From Dyadobacter sediminis (GTDB lineage Bacteria; Bacteroidota; Bacteroidia; Cytophagales; Spirosomataceae), in assembly GCF_005860765.1 (NCBI RefSeq), contig NZ_VCEI01000030.1, positions 62,001 through 126,000 on the forward strand: 64,000 bases of DNA. Reading direction: 5' to 3'. The position numbers and the translations under genes were made by a program. Positions 16,815 to 26,035 of the stretch are shown here, one piece after another. A model generated the notes under the pieces. It did no database searches. It was not told the DNA's origin and was given only the letters and a program-made list of their open reading frames with translations. Each line of letters opens with the position of its first letter. Position 1 is the first letter of the stretch.

Positions 16815-18749
16815 ATGAAATGGTTTAAGAAAAGAAAAGATAAGCAGCCTGATTGGATTACAGAATCCGAACGCCTGGCCATTATTGAAAAATCAAGCAA
16901 ACAAGTATCCCGGGGGGTGTTCTTTGCGACAGTCATTATTATTACATCTTTTCTTCCTGTATTTATGCTCACTGGACAGGAAGGTAAGCTGTTTCACCCT
17001 TTGGCTTACACGAAAACCTTCATTTTGATCGTGGACGCGTTGCTTGTCATTACGCTGGCCCCGGTGCTGATATCCTTTATCATGAAAGGTAAATTTCGTC
17101 CGGATCACGCCAATCCTGTCAACAGGATTCTTGAACGTGTTTATGAACCGGTAATAAGAGGTGTATTGAAATGGCGTAAGACAACGCTGGCTATCAACAT
17201 CATAGCACTTTTGATTACCATACCGCTGCTGGCCAGCCTGGGATCGGAGTTTATGCCGCCGCTGGATGAACAAAGTATCCTTTTCATGCCTGTAACGTTG
17301 CCAGATATATCGAATTCAGAAGCAAAACGGATCCTGCAGGTACAGGACAAAATCATTAAATCAGTTCCTGAGGTTGACAAGGTATTGGGAAAAGCCGGAA
17401 GAGCAAGCACTGCTACTGACAATTCTCCGATCAGTATGATTGAGACGATCATCAAATTGAAACCAAAGTCCGAGTGGCGCGCCGGGATTACAAAGAAGGA
17501 TATCATCACCGAACTTGATGCTAAACTTCAGATACCGGGCGTGATCAATGGCTGGACCCAGCCGATCGTCAACCGGATCAACATGCTTTCAACCGGGATC
17601 CGCACGGATGTAGGTGTTAAAGTATATGGCCAGAATCTGGATACCATCGCCAATGTGTCTGAAAGGGTTAAAAGAACGCTCGAAGGCACGGCAGGTATCA
17701 GTGATCTTTATGTAGAGCCGGTAACAGGCGGCAAATATCTGGCGATTAATCCAAGAAGAGAAGATTTAAGCCGTTATGGGCTCAATGTCGATGATGTAAA
17801 CCAGGCCGTGGAATTTGCATTGGGGGGCGCGCCGATAGGAAACACCATTGAGGGCAGAAAGCGGTTTTCAATCAGCGTCAGGCTTGCCCAAAATTACCGA
17901 AACAGTGTAGAAACCATCAAGAGGTTACCATTGATGTCTGCATCAATGGGTGAAGTACCCCTATCAGCAGTGGCTGATGTCGTATTTGAAAATGGTCCTC
18001 CGATGATAGCCTCCGAAAACGCCATGCTGCGTGGCGCAGTATTGTTCAATGTTCGCGGCCGTGATCTGGGCGGAACTGTTCAGGAAGCCATTGAAAAGAT
18101 CAGTAAATCAAATGGCGTGCTTCCACCAGGTTATTATCTGGAATGGAGCGGACAGTATGAAAACCTGATACGTGGTAAGCAGACGCTTCTATGGATTGCT
18201 CCGGTCGTGCTGCTGATTATTTTCTTTTCACTGTATTTCGCTTTTCATTCCCTGCGCGAAGCGTTTTTAAGCCTGATTACTGTACCCTTTGCTTTAATCG
18301 GTGGGGCGTATATGATCTATTTCTGGGGTGTTAACCTCTCGGTTGCAGTGGCTGTGGGTTTTATTGCTTTGTTTGGTATTGCAGTAGAAACTGGTATTGT
18401 CATGGTCATCTATCTGAATGATGCCATGCAGCAGCTGGTCACTAAAAAGGGGAATTCTGCTCAGTCAATTACCGGAGATGACCTGCGCGAGTACGTAATC
18501 CATGGGGCGGTAAAACGTTTGCGGCCCAAGCTAATGACCGTGTGCGTTTCGCTGTTTGGGTTGGTGCCTGTACTTTGGGCCAATGGCGTAGGAACGGATG
18601 TGATGCAGCCTATTGTACTACCGATGATCGGAGGCGTGCTTACATCATCTACGCATATCCTGTTGGTAACACCACTAATTTTTTTAATGACAAAGGAGTA
18701 TGAGCTACGTAAATACGGAAAACTACAAATCCATGATACACAGCATTAA
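16815..18749 (+). CDS. cusA: CusA-like RND efflux pump, C-terminal part
   Basis: 644 residues from the ATG at 16815 (a GTG at 16785 overlaps the preceding frame). Begins with a basic loop (MKWFKKRKDKQPDW) and continues with TM5 onwards (VFFATVIIITSFLPVFMLTGQEGKLFHPLA), the second porter domain and TM8-TM12 ending LLVTPLIFLMTKEY. Together with the preceding frame it would give about 1,080 residues, slightly more than the usual 1,040. There is only a 2-nt gap between the first stop and this ATG, so coupled translation is possible. Whether the product is functional cannot be told from sequence. Confidence 0.75.
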   Translation: MKWFKKRKDKQPDWITESERLAIIEKSSKQVSRGVFFATVIIITSFLPVFMLTGQEGKLFHPLAYTKTFILIVDALLVITLAPVLISFIMKGKFRPDHANPVNRILERVYEPVIRGVLKWRKTTLAINIIALLITIPLLASLGSEFMPPLDEQSILFMPVTLPDISNSEAKRILQVQDKIIKSVPEVDKVLGKAGRASTATDNSPISMIETIIKLKPKSEWRAGITKKDIITELDAKLQIPGVINGWTQPIVNRINMLSTGIRTDVGVKVYGQNLDTIANVSERVKRTLEGTAGISDLYVEPVTGGKYLAINPRREDLSRYGLNVDDVNQAVEFALGGAPIGNTIEGRKRFSISVRLAQNYRNSVETIKRLPLMSASMGEVPLSAVADVVFENGPPMIASENAMLRGAVLFNVRGRDLGGTVQEAIEKISKSNGVLPPGYYLEWSGQYENLIRGKQTLLWIAPVVLLIIFFSLYFAFHSLREAFLSLITVPFALIGGAYMIYFWGVNLSVAVAVGFIALFGIAVETGIVMVIYLNDAMQQLVTKKGNSAQSITGDDLREYVIHGAVKRLRPKLMTVCVSLFGLVPVLWANGVGTDVMQPIVLPMIGGVLTSSTHILLVTPLIFLMTKEYELRKYGKLQIHDTQH

Positions 18750-19986
18750 ACATGTAAAATGGTTGGTGCTGTTTTTGCTGCCGCTCACAAGTTGGGCACA
18801 GAAGCCGGTGTTTACACTGGATACTATTTTACAACGAATAGATAACAACAACCTGATGCTGCAGTCCTATGGGCTTAAAGCGGACAGTTACAAACATAGT
18901 GGTGATGCAGCTACGGCCTGGATGCCGCCTATGGTAGGTTTGGGAACTTTCATGACCCCTTACCCCAATCAAATGATTATGGAATCCCGCGACAAAGGCA
19001 ACCTGATGCTGCAGATCGAGCAGGATATACCTAATCTGGCAAAGCTCAGTGCGAAAAGAAAATACATTGCTTCCCAGGGCAATGTGGAAAGGGCCAACCG
19101 TGATATTACCCTTAATACCTATAAAGCACAGGCGAAACGACTTTATTTCAACTGGCTCATTGCCCGCCAGCGTATAAGCGTGCTTGAAGAGAATGAGAAA
19201 ATTATGGTCATGATGAAGAAAATTGAAGAAGTCAGGTATCCCTATAACCAGTCACAACTTGGAGGGGTTTTCCGGGCTGAATCGAAGATCCTGGAAAACC
19301 AGAATATGATCCGTATGCAGGAAGGAACTATCGGGAAAGCGAAAGGATGGCTTAATAGCCTGATGAATGTGGTTGGCAATCAAGATTTCGAAATTGACAC
19401 TACATACATCCCCTCCTTTCAGCCAGCCATGTACTACGATACCGCTACGCTGGCCGACGTAAGAATGGATGTCTTTAAGATGAATGAAAGTATCCGGTCC
19501 ATGCAGCTCAATATCGAAAGCATGAAACAGCAGAAAAAACCGGATTTTAAGATCCGCTTTGACCATATGTACCCACTCGACGCAATGATGCCTAATGCTT
19601 ACAGCGTGATGGGGATGCTAAGTATCCCTATTGCACCTTGGTCATCTAAAATGTACAAATCCGATATCAAGGGCATGCAGCTGAACATCCAGGGAATGCA
19701 AAAGGAACGTTCTGCGATGCTGGTGGAAACCCAGGGCATGCTTTATGGGATGCAGTCAGAGATCGAGTCCATGCAGACAAGGGTCAGCACCATGCAGGAA
19801 AAAATAATCCCGGCCCTTCAAAAAGCGATGGACGCTTACTTTGCCAATTATCAGGAGAATAAAGCCCAGTTGCCTGTTGTAATAGATGCCTGGGAAGCTT
19901 TGACGATGATGCAAATGAATGTGCTGGACGAGAAATTGAAACTCTATGAAATGATTGTGGATTATGAAAAAGAACTATATCGTTAG
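18733..19986 (+). CDS. TolC-like outer-membrane efflux protein, CusC-like
   Basis: About 417 residues from the Met at 18733 (18700 is an alternative start inside cusA). Signal peptide ending SWAQ-KPVF, then the alpha-helical hairpin repeats of outer-membrane factors (DTILQRIDNNNLMLQSYGLKA, KYIASQGNVERANRDITLN, SSKMYKSDIKGMQL). Strikingly methionine-rich (GTFMTPYPNQMIME, MMPNAYSVMGM, and many M-Q pairs), fitting a copper/silver channel. Overlaps the 3' end of cusA and is itself overlapped by the next gene, so the whole set is one operon. Confidence 0.85.
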   Translation: MIHSIKHVKWLVLFLLPLTSWAQKPVFTLDTILQRIDNNNLMLQSYGLKADSYKHSGDAATAWMPPMVGLGTFMTPYPNQMIMESRDKGNLMLQIEQDIPNLAKLSAKRKYIASQGNVERANRDITLNTYKAQAKRLYFNWLIARQRISVLEENEKIMVMMKKIEEVRYPYNQSQLGGVFRAESKILENQNMIRMQEGTIGKAKGWLNSLMNVVGNQDFEIDTTYIPSFQPAMYYDTATLADVRMDVFKMNESIRSMQLNIESMKQQKKPDFKIRFDHMYPLDAMMPNAYSVMGMLSIPIAPWSSKMYKSDIKGMQLNIQGMQKERSAMLVETQGMLYGMQSEIESMQTRVSTMQEKIIPALQKAMDAYFANYQENKAQLPVVIDAWEALTMMQMNVLDEKLKLYEMIVDYEKELYR

Positions 19987-21286
19987 CCAGCTCATAGTGC
20001 TTTTACTGGCTACCGTGTTTTTAACTGCCTGTGACAGTAAAACCCCAAAAGATGGGCATACTGCTCATGGGCAATCAGAGCAGTATACCTGCCCGATGCA
20101 TCCGCAGGTAATTAGCAGCAAACCAGGCAAGTGCCCGATCTGTGGCATGGACCTGGTAGCAAAAGAAGCAAATAATGAACTGATCGTTGATACCAGCTTC
20201 AATGCATTGTTAAAGCCGGTGAATGCCCAGGTGATTGCCAACATCCCACTGACCAATGCCGAAAGCGGGATGCGAATTTTTTCAGCCCAGGCGCAAGGCG
20301 TTGTAACTTATGACAGCCGAAGCCAGGTCTCCCTTTCATCCAGAGTGGGTGGCCGTATTGAAAAGCTGCTGATCAAATATAACTACCAGCCTGTTAGGAA
20401 AGGTCAGTTGGTGATGGAGGTTTATTCACCAGATTTGGCATCAGCTCAAAGGGAACTTTTAATGCTTGGTAACGATGAAGGCAGCCGGGATTTACTATCG
20501 AAAGCAAAACAGCGCCTGCTACTGCTGGGAGTAGCCCCGGGGCAAATTGAAGACATCATCAAGTCAGGAAATATCCTATATAAGGTACCCGTATATAGTC
20601 CTGCCAATGGATACATCCTGGAACAATCAGCTAGCTTGCCTGCGGCAAGCGCGCCTATGCCGACACCTTCCGGCAGTGATGGAGCGGCAATGGATGAGAT
20701 GGCTGGCAGTTCCCCTGCATCAGCAGCTCCTACTAGGCCATCGGCGGCGGTTTCGCCCGTCCTTTTGCGTGCCGGGCAATATATTACAGCCGGCCAAACC
20801 CTGTTTACTATTTATACCTCCCAAGGCCTGATTGCTGAATTCGCGTTATCGCCAGCTATATCTTCCCGCATCAAACCAGGACAAAAGCTGCTCTTTTATG
20901 CGGGCAATGACAAAGAAACTATGGCCAGTGGCCAGATAGGGCTGATCCAACCGGTCCTTCGAAGTGGCGAGAGTTTCACCTTGGCCAGGGTTTATCTTCC
21001 GGGAAAAAACCTGACGCCGGGCCAACTGCTGACGGCGAACATTCCCATTGTTTTTCAAAAAGGGTTATGGCTGGATAAAAAGGCGGTCTGGCAGACCGGC
21101 AGCAAGTCTATTGTATTTAAGCGGCAGGGTAAAGTGCTGGTACCTATGAAAGTTAAAGCCGGGGCAGTTGTAGATGGGATGGTACAGATACTATCTGATA
21201 TCAAGGATTGGAAAGTAGCGTCCAATGCATCGTATTTGATAGATAGTGAGAGCTTTATTAAGGATAACAGTCTTGTTGAAAATTAA
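19964..21286 (+). CDS. CusB-like membrane-fusion lipoprotein with HMBD (first of two)
   Basis: 440 residues from the ATG at 19964, overlapping the TolC-like gene by 23 bp. Lipoprotein signal (VFLTAC), then a heavy-metal-binding domain (YTCPMHPQVI, GKCPICGMDL), then barrel-sandwich/lipoyl and beta-barrel domains of RND adaptors (SRVGGRIEKLLIKYNYQPVRKGQ). An insert about residues 225-250 is rich in Ala, Ser, Pro and Met. It would bridge the inner-membrane pump and outer-membrane channel and hand on Cu/Ag. A second adaptor of the same type follows 3 bp downstream. Confidence 0.85.
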   Translation: MKKNYIVSQLIVLLLATVFLTACDSKTPKDGHTAHGQSEQYTCPMHPQVISSKPGKCPICGMDLVAKEANNELIVDTSFNALLKPVNAQVIANIPLTNAESGMRIFSAQAQGVVTYDSRSQVSLSSRVGGRIEKLLIKYNYQPVRKGQLVMEVYSPDLASAQRELLMLGNDEGSRDLLSKAKQRLLLLGVAPGQIEDIIKSGNILYKVPVYSPANGYILEQSASLPAASAPMPTPSGSDGAAMDEMAGSSPASAAPTRPSAAVSPVLLRAGQYITAGQTLFTIYTSQGLIAEFALSPAISSRIKPGQKLLFYAGNDKETMASGQIGLIQPVLRSGESFTLARVYLPGKNLTPGQLLTANIPIVFQKGLWLDKKAVWQTGSKSIVFKRQGKVLVPMKVKAGAVVDGMVQILSDIKDWKVASNASYLIDSESFIKDNSLVEN

Positions 21287-21289
21287 AAT

Positions 21290-22507
21290 ATGAAAAGAAT
21301 CACATTTTTGAGGCTGGCCACTTTGGCATCTTTTGCTCCGGGGATGCTTCTGATTGCTTGTAAAGATAATCAAAAGAAAAAGGCCGCAGAAGCCGGGCAG
21401 AAGACTTATACCTGTCCTATGCATCCACAAATAGTTCAGGACAAACCGGGTAGTTGTCCTATATGTGGTATGGACTTGGTCATCTTTGATAAAAGTAATA
21501 AGGATGCCTCTATCACACTAGGTGAAAGTCAAATAGCACTGGCCAATATTACTACTATGACAATGGGCAGCGGCCTTTTGTCGAATTCAAAAAGGCTCAA
21601 TGGCCGGCTTGCTGTGAACCCTGACCAAACCGCTGTTGTATCCAGCCGTGTGGCAGGGCGTATTCAGGTGTTATATATTAAAGAAACCGGTGTACCGGTA
21701 AGGAAAGGACAGGCGCTTTATAAAATATATTCTGAACAGCTTTCCGCATTGCAGCAGGAATATTTGTTGGCATATGCCCAATTAAAGCAGTTCCCTTCCG
21801 ACACGCGGTTTGGAGCTATTGAAAAGGCCGCCCGTCAAAAACTACGTTTGTATGATCAAAGTGAAGAAGATATACAAGGCTTGACGGCAAGTCAGAAGCA
21901 GGAGCCATACATTACTTACCGGGCACCGATCAGCGGCACAGTATCAGAGCTTTCGGTAACAGAAGGTCAATATGTAAGCGAGGGAAGCGCGATACTACGC
22001 CTTGAAGACTACTCTTCTTTATGGGTCGAAGCCGATATTTATCCAGCAGAAGCGGCCAGCATCCGAACAGGGCAAAAGGTACAGGTGCAAGTTACAGGCT
22101 GGGAAGATAAACCCCAGCCAATGCGAATCGACTTTATTGTTCCGGCAATTCAAAGTGGCAGCCAGCTAATGCAGGTCCGGGGAACTGTTCCAAATCCAGG
22201 CAGCCGGTGGCAGCCAGGATTACAGGCTAATTTAATTTTACCCATTGCCCCATCTGCGAATGCTATGACTTTACCTGTCGATGCAGTGATCCGTGACGCA
22301 AAAGGTGCGCATGTATGGGTTGAAACGAAGCCTGGTACTTTTCTGGCTCGAATGGTCTCTACCGGAATCCAAAATGCTGACATGGTCGAAATAAAGGAAG
22401 GCATTGCCAAAGACGAGAAAGTGGTTGTCACAGGTGCTTATCTTTTATATAGTGAATATGTATTAAAAAAGGGGTCTGATCCCATGGCGCTGCATCAACA
22501 TGAATAA
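21290..22507 (+). CDS. CusB-like membrane-fusion lipoprotein with HMBD (second of two)
   Basis: 405 residues. Lipoprotein signal (GMLLIAC), an HMBD (YTCPMHPQIV, GSCPICGMDL) and the adaptor core (SRVAGRIQVLYIKETGVPVRKGQ, then YRAPISGTVSELSVTEGQYV). Paralogue of the gene immediately upstream but clearly diverged. RND pumps need six adaptor copies per trimer, and some systems use two different adaptors, so a mixed adaptor ring is possible here. Overlaps the next gene's frame slightly if that gene starts at 22500. Confidence 0.85.
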   Translation: MKRITFLRLATLASFAPGMLLIACKDNQKKKAAEAGQKTYTCPMHPQIVQDKPGSCPICGMDLVIFDKSNKDASITLGESQIALANITTMTMGSGLLSNSKRLNGRLAVNPDQTAVVSSRVAGRIQVLYIKETGVPVRKGQALYKIYSEQLSALQQEYLLAYAQLKQFPSDTRFGAIEKAARQKLRLYDQSEEDIQGLTASQKQEPYITYRAPISGTVSELSVTEGQYVSEGSAILRLEDYSSLWVEADIYPAEAASIRTGQKVQVQVTGWEDKPQPMRIDFIVPAIQSGSQLMQVRGTVPNPGSRWQPGLQANLILPIAPSANAMTLPVDAVIRDAKGAHVWVETKPGTFLARMVSTGIQNADMVEIKEGIAKDEKVVVTGAYLLYSEYVLKKGSDPMALHQHE

Positions 22508-22535
22508 CCAATTTTTAACCATAAATTTTAGTAAG

Positions 22536-23099
22536 ATGAAAAAAGTAACCAAATGGGCCCTGCCGGTGGCAATGATAGTATTTCTTTCGGCCTGCGGCAG
22601 CAAAAGTGAAGAAGGCAATACCAGTTCCCATCAGGATTCAACGGCCCATGAGCACCATGAAGGCATGGATATGGGTGGCAAAGAAACAGGTAAAGTCGTA
22701 TTAAAAGATGATAAGCTTAATGCAGTTTACCAGCATTATATCCATTTGACCACGGCGTTAATCAATTCAGATACAGCAGAAGCAAAAATTGCAGCCAGTG
22801 CCATAGAAGCTGGTCTAGGCCAGGTTCCACAAGGATCTCAGGCCGCTAAAACGGCTTCTCGAATTATAGAGGCCAAAGACATTGAATCCCAGCGGACATT
22901 ATATTCTGCACTAAGTGATGAGTTTATACCCCTTGTTAAAAAAGCCGGATTGAACAGCGGCGAACTGTATGTTGATTTTTGTCCAATGGCAAACAAGGAT
23001 AAAGGCGGTTATTGGCTATCTGCCCAAAAAGAGATTAAAAATCCATACATGGGGGATAAAATGATTTCTTGCGGAGAGGTAAAGGAGACAATAAATTAA
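22536..23099 (+). CDS. DUF3347 lipoprotein
   Basis: 187 residues from the Met at 22536, which gives a clear lipobox (IVFLSAC); a start at 22500 would displace it. After a His/Met linker (HEHHEGMDMGG) comes a DUF3347 helical domain: YQHYIHLTTALINSDTAEAK near the start and VDFCPMANKDKGGYWLS near the end, with DKMISCGEV closing the domain. The C-P-M and late C-G segments are the usual conserved features. DUF3347 is regularly linked to CusB-type adaptors and is thought to carry copper; here it is a free lipoprotein in the same operon. Confidence 0.85.
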   Translation: MKKVTKWALPVAMIVFLSACGSKSEEGNTSSHQDSTAHEHHEGMDMGGKETGKVVLKDDKLNAVYQHYIHLTTALINSDTAEAKIAASAIEAGLGQVPQGSQAAKTASRIIEAKDIESQRTLYSALSDEFIPLVKKAGLNSGELYVDFCPMANKDKGGYWLSAQKEIKNPYMGDKMISCGEVKETIN

Positions 23100-23163
23100 C
23101 AGTGATACGTACTGGTTCAGGGCATGCCCTGAACCAATTTCAACAACATTTAAAACACTTCTG

Positions 23164-25887
23164 ATGAAACTAGCCACTATACTACTACTATTATTGCTGC
23201 CCGTTGGGGAAGTTTTCGCGCAGCACCAACACGGCGGTGTATCAACCGTACCGACATCTGCTAAAAAACCGTTTTTAGAAAACTCAAAAGGGGGCAAGGT
23301 CGAATACCACCTGTATGTAAATGACACATTAGCCAACATCAGTGGAAAAAGAAAGGTCTCGGCACTTGCTATGAATGGTCAGATCCCTGCACCGACCTTA
23401 AATTTTACAGAGGGTGACACCGCCGTCATCCATGTCCATAATCTGATGCGCCATGAAACTTCAATCCATTGGCATGGCCTTCTTTTACCCAACAAGGAGG
23501 ATGGTGTACCTTATTTGACAACAGCTCCCGTCGAGCCAGGCGGGCAGTACACATTTACCTTTCCCCTTATTCAAAGCGGGACGTTTTGGTATCATTCCCA
23601 TACCATGCTCCAGGAGCAAAGTGGATTGTATGGTTCAATCGTGATCCAGCCTAGAAAGAAAACTTATGAAGTAGACAAGGAGTTTGTGCTCTTGTTATCG
23701 GACTGGACAGATGAGAACCCCAGGCGTGTGCTGAATGCGTTGAAAAGGAATGATCCGGCTAGTGAGTGGTATTCTATTAAAAAAGGGTATGCTCAGAGCC
23801 TTGATAAGTTAATACAGCACAAAGGATTGGGCAACAGACTCAAGAATGGCTGGAAACGTATGCCGCCCATGGACCTGTCTGATGTTTATTATGCAGCATT
23901 CCTGGCAAATGGAAAACGCAAAGAAAGTATTCCGGATTTAAAGCCGGGCGATAAAGTCCGGTTACGTGTCATTAACGGTTCAGCTTCAACCTATTTTTAT
24001 CTGCATGGCGGGGCGGGGAAGCTGGAATTGATTTCATCCGATGGGATCGACGTAAAACCAATTAAAATAGATCGGTTGCTGATGGGGATTGCCGAAACTT
24101 ATGATTTTCTGTTAACTGTACCAAAAAATAAAACCATGGAGTTTAGGGCAACAGCTCAGGATGTCTCCGGATTTGCTTCTTTATATCTTGGGAAAGGGGA
24201 TACACTATCTGCCGCACCCATTCCCAGGCCTAACGTTTGGAATATGGATGAGATGATGATGAGTATGGCTGTTAACTTTCCTAATAGAATGAACCATTCG
24301 GGAATGGGTGAAATGGATCATAGCAAAATGAAAATGGAGCCTGCCGATAAAAAGCAGCCCGCTGCCAAACCTGAAAAAGGACACGAAGGTATGGACATGG
24401 ACAAAATGGACCATAGCAAAATGAAAATGGAGCCCGCCGAGAAAAAGCAGCCTGCTGCCAAACCTGAAAAAGGACATGAAGGTATGGACATGGACAAAAT
24501 GGACCATAGCAAAATGAAAATGGAGCCCGCCGAGAAACAGCAGCCCGCTGCCAAACCTAAAAAAGGGCATGAAGGTATGGACATGGACAAAATGGACCAT
24601 AGCAAAATGAAAATGGAGCCCGCCGAGAAAAAGCAGCCCGCTGCCAAACCTGAAAAAGGGCATGAAGGTATGGACATGGACAAAATGAAAATGGAGCCCG
24701 CCGAGAAAAAGCAGCCTGCTGCCGAACCTGAAAAAGGACATGAAGATATGGACATGGACAAAATGGACCATAGCAAAATGAACATGGAGCCCGCTAAGAA
24801 AAAGCAGCCCGCTGCCAAACCTGAAAAAGGGCATGAAGGTATGGACATGGACAAAATGGACCATAGCAAAATTAAAATGGATGGGATGCAGATGGGTAAA
24901 ACCGACTCGCTGACTATATTCAATTACGATTTATTGAGCGCGAAACAGAAAACAACCTTTGATAGCTCAAAGCCTGTTAGAACTGTGCATTTGAAGCTGA
25001 CTGGGAGTATGTTCCGTTATGTGTGGTCTATAAATAACCAAGTACTTTCCCAAGCGGATAAGATTAGTATTAAAAAAGGAGAAGTCGTCAGGTTTGAGCT
25101 CGAAAATACCACGATGATGAACCACCCTATGCACTTGCACGGTCATTATTTTAGGGTGCTTAACAAGAATGGGGATCTTTCTCCCTTAAAGCACACCCTG
25201 GATGTTCCTCCAATGACAAGCATAACAATCGAGTTCGATGCAACGGAAGAAAAAGATTGGTTTTTTCATTGCCACATACTTTATCATATGATGAGTGGAA
25301 TGGCCCGCGTCGTAACATATGAGGGAAGTAGCCGTGATACTTCTCTGTCCAGATATCCTCTCAAAAATTTATTAAAGGAGGACAAGATGTGGTTTTTTTA
25401 CGGCAGCATTGCAGCCAAATCACACATGGCCGAAGCCAAGGCGAATTTTATTAATAGAAGTAGTGCTATCCGCTTTGAAGGGAATTATAACTATGGGTCT
25501 CAATATGAGGCCAATATCAGTTATGAGAGGTACATCGGAGACTGGCTGCGCCCCTATATTGGCTTTGGTGCTGTGAAACAGCGGTACTACAATATATTCA
25601 ACGGGGAGAAAACGTTTGAGCAGGATTTTGACTTGCCAGTAATTGGTGTTCGTTACACACTACCATTTTTTGTCGACGCGGATCTTCGTGTAAATTCCAA
25701 GGGCCGTGTCCGGTTTGCTTTGGAAGGAGAGGAATGGCTGCTGCCTAAACTGTTTTTTAACTGGCGTATCAACACAGATAAGGAATACCATCTGGATTTG
25801 GAATATATGCTTGGCAAATACATTTCCCTATCCGGGGGCTATGATTCCAGGTACAAACTGGGTGGGGGCTTATTAGTAAGGTTCTAA
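23164..25887 (+). CDS. Multicopper oxidase (CopA/PcoA-like) with His/Met repeat array and fused C-terminal barrel
   Basis: 907 residues, exported (signal about 1-19). The three cupredoxin domains carry all four copper motifs: HWHGLLLP (about 100), WYHSH (about 142), HPMHLHGHYF (about 655) and HCHILYHMMSGM (about 702). Between domains 2 and 3 lies a repeat array (residues about 384-564) rich in Met, His and Asp. After the oxidase, about 170 residues (from 740) have the aromatic/alternating pattern of an outer-membrane barrel and end GGGLLVRF, resembling CopB. Probable role: oxidising Cu(I) in the periplasm while anchored at the outer membrane. A shorter paralogue with the same fused end is at 44828. 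Confidence 0.88.
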   Translation: MKLATILLLLLLPVGEVFAQHQHGGVSTVPTSAKKPFLENSKGGKVEYHLYVNDTLANISGKRKVSALAMNGQIPAPTLNFTEGDTAVIHVHNLMRHETSIHWHGLLLPNKEDGVPYLTTAPVEPGGQYTFTFPLIQSGTFWYHSHTMLQEQSGLYGSIVIQPRKKTYEVDKEFVLLLSDWTDENPRRVLNALKRNDPASEWYSIKKGYAQSLDKLIQHKGLGNRLKNGWKRMPPMDLSDVYYAAFLANGKRKESIPDLKPGDKVRLRVINGSASTYFYLHGGAGKLELISSDGIDVKPIKIDRLLMGIAETYDFLLTVPKNKTMEFRATAQDVSGFASLYLGKGDTLSAAPIPRPNVWNMDEMMMSMAVNFPNRMNHSGMGEMDHSKMKMEPADKKQPAAKPEKGHEGMDMDKMDHSKMKMEPAEKKQPAAKPEKGHEGMDMDKMDHSKMKMEPAEKQQPAAKPKKGHEGMDMDKMDHSKMKMEPAEKKQPAAKPEKGHEGMDMDKMKMEPAEKKQPAAEPEKGHEDMDMDKMDHSKMNMEPAKKKQPAAKPEKGHEGMDMDKMDHSKIKMDGMQMGKTDSLTIFNYDLLSAKQKTTFDSSKPVRTVHLKLTGSMFRYVWSINNQVLSQADKISIKKGEVVRFELENTTMMNHPMHLHGHYFRVLNKNGDLSPLKHTLDVPPMTSITIEFDATEEKDWFFHCHILYHMMSGMARVVTYEGSSRDTSLSRYPLKNLLKEDKMWFFYGSIAAKSHMAEAKANFINRSSAIRFEGNYNYGSQYEANISYERYIGDWLRPYIGFGAVKQRYYNIFNGEKTFEQDFDLPVIGVRYTLPFFVDADLRVNSKGRVRFALEGEEWLLPKLFFNWRINTDKEYHLDLEYMLGKYISLSGGYDSRYKLGGGLLVRF
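24313..24855 (+). repeat. In-frame coding tandem repeat, five 93-bp units and one 78-bp unit
   Basis: Six consecutive units encode a 31-residue motif that begins MDHSKMKMEPAEKKQPAA and ends GHEGMDMDK; the fifth unit lacks the first five residues. A seventh partial unit (MDHSKIKM) follows at 24856. 5 x 93 + 78 equals the observed 543 bp. Each unit supplies His, Met, Asp and Glu ligands. Near identity of units indicates recent expansion or ongoing homogenisation. Long reverse-strand frames here are by-products of the repeat. Confidence 0.93.
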
Positions 25888-26035
25888 TAACGGTGATTTC
25901 TTAACAATGTGCCTGGACTTTCCTTTAAGTTGGAATCCTGGCAGCGATAACAAGGTTAACGGGCAGACCAAAGATGTTGCTGCGGCTGCCCACTCAGTGC
26001 GTTTAAGGTTCCAGTTTTTAAACAAAATCAAATCA

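Noticed and set aside
16785..16815. A programmed -1 frameshift joining the two cusA frames
   Set aside because: The AAAAC run lacks a proper slippery heptamer and no stimulatory stem was noticed, so a simple indel or a native split is more likely.
24313..24855. Considered as a CRISPR or other non-coding repeat array
   Set aside because: Units are directly adjacent without spacers, in frame, and lie inside a multicopper oxidase gene.
24205..24923. Two long reverse-strand open frames across the oxidase repeat region
   Set aside because: They exist because the 93-bp coding repeat happens to lack stops in other frames; the repeated proteins they would encode have no independent support.
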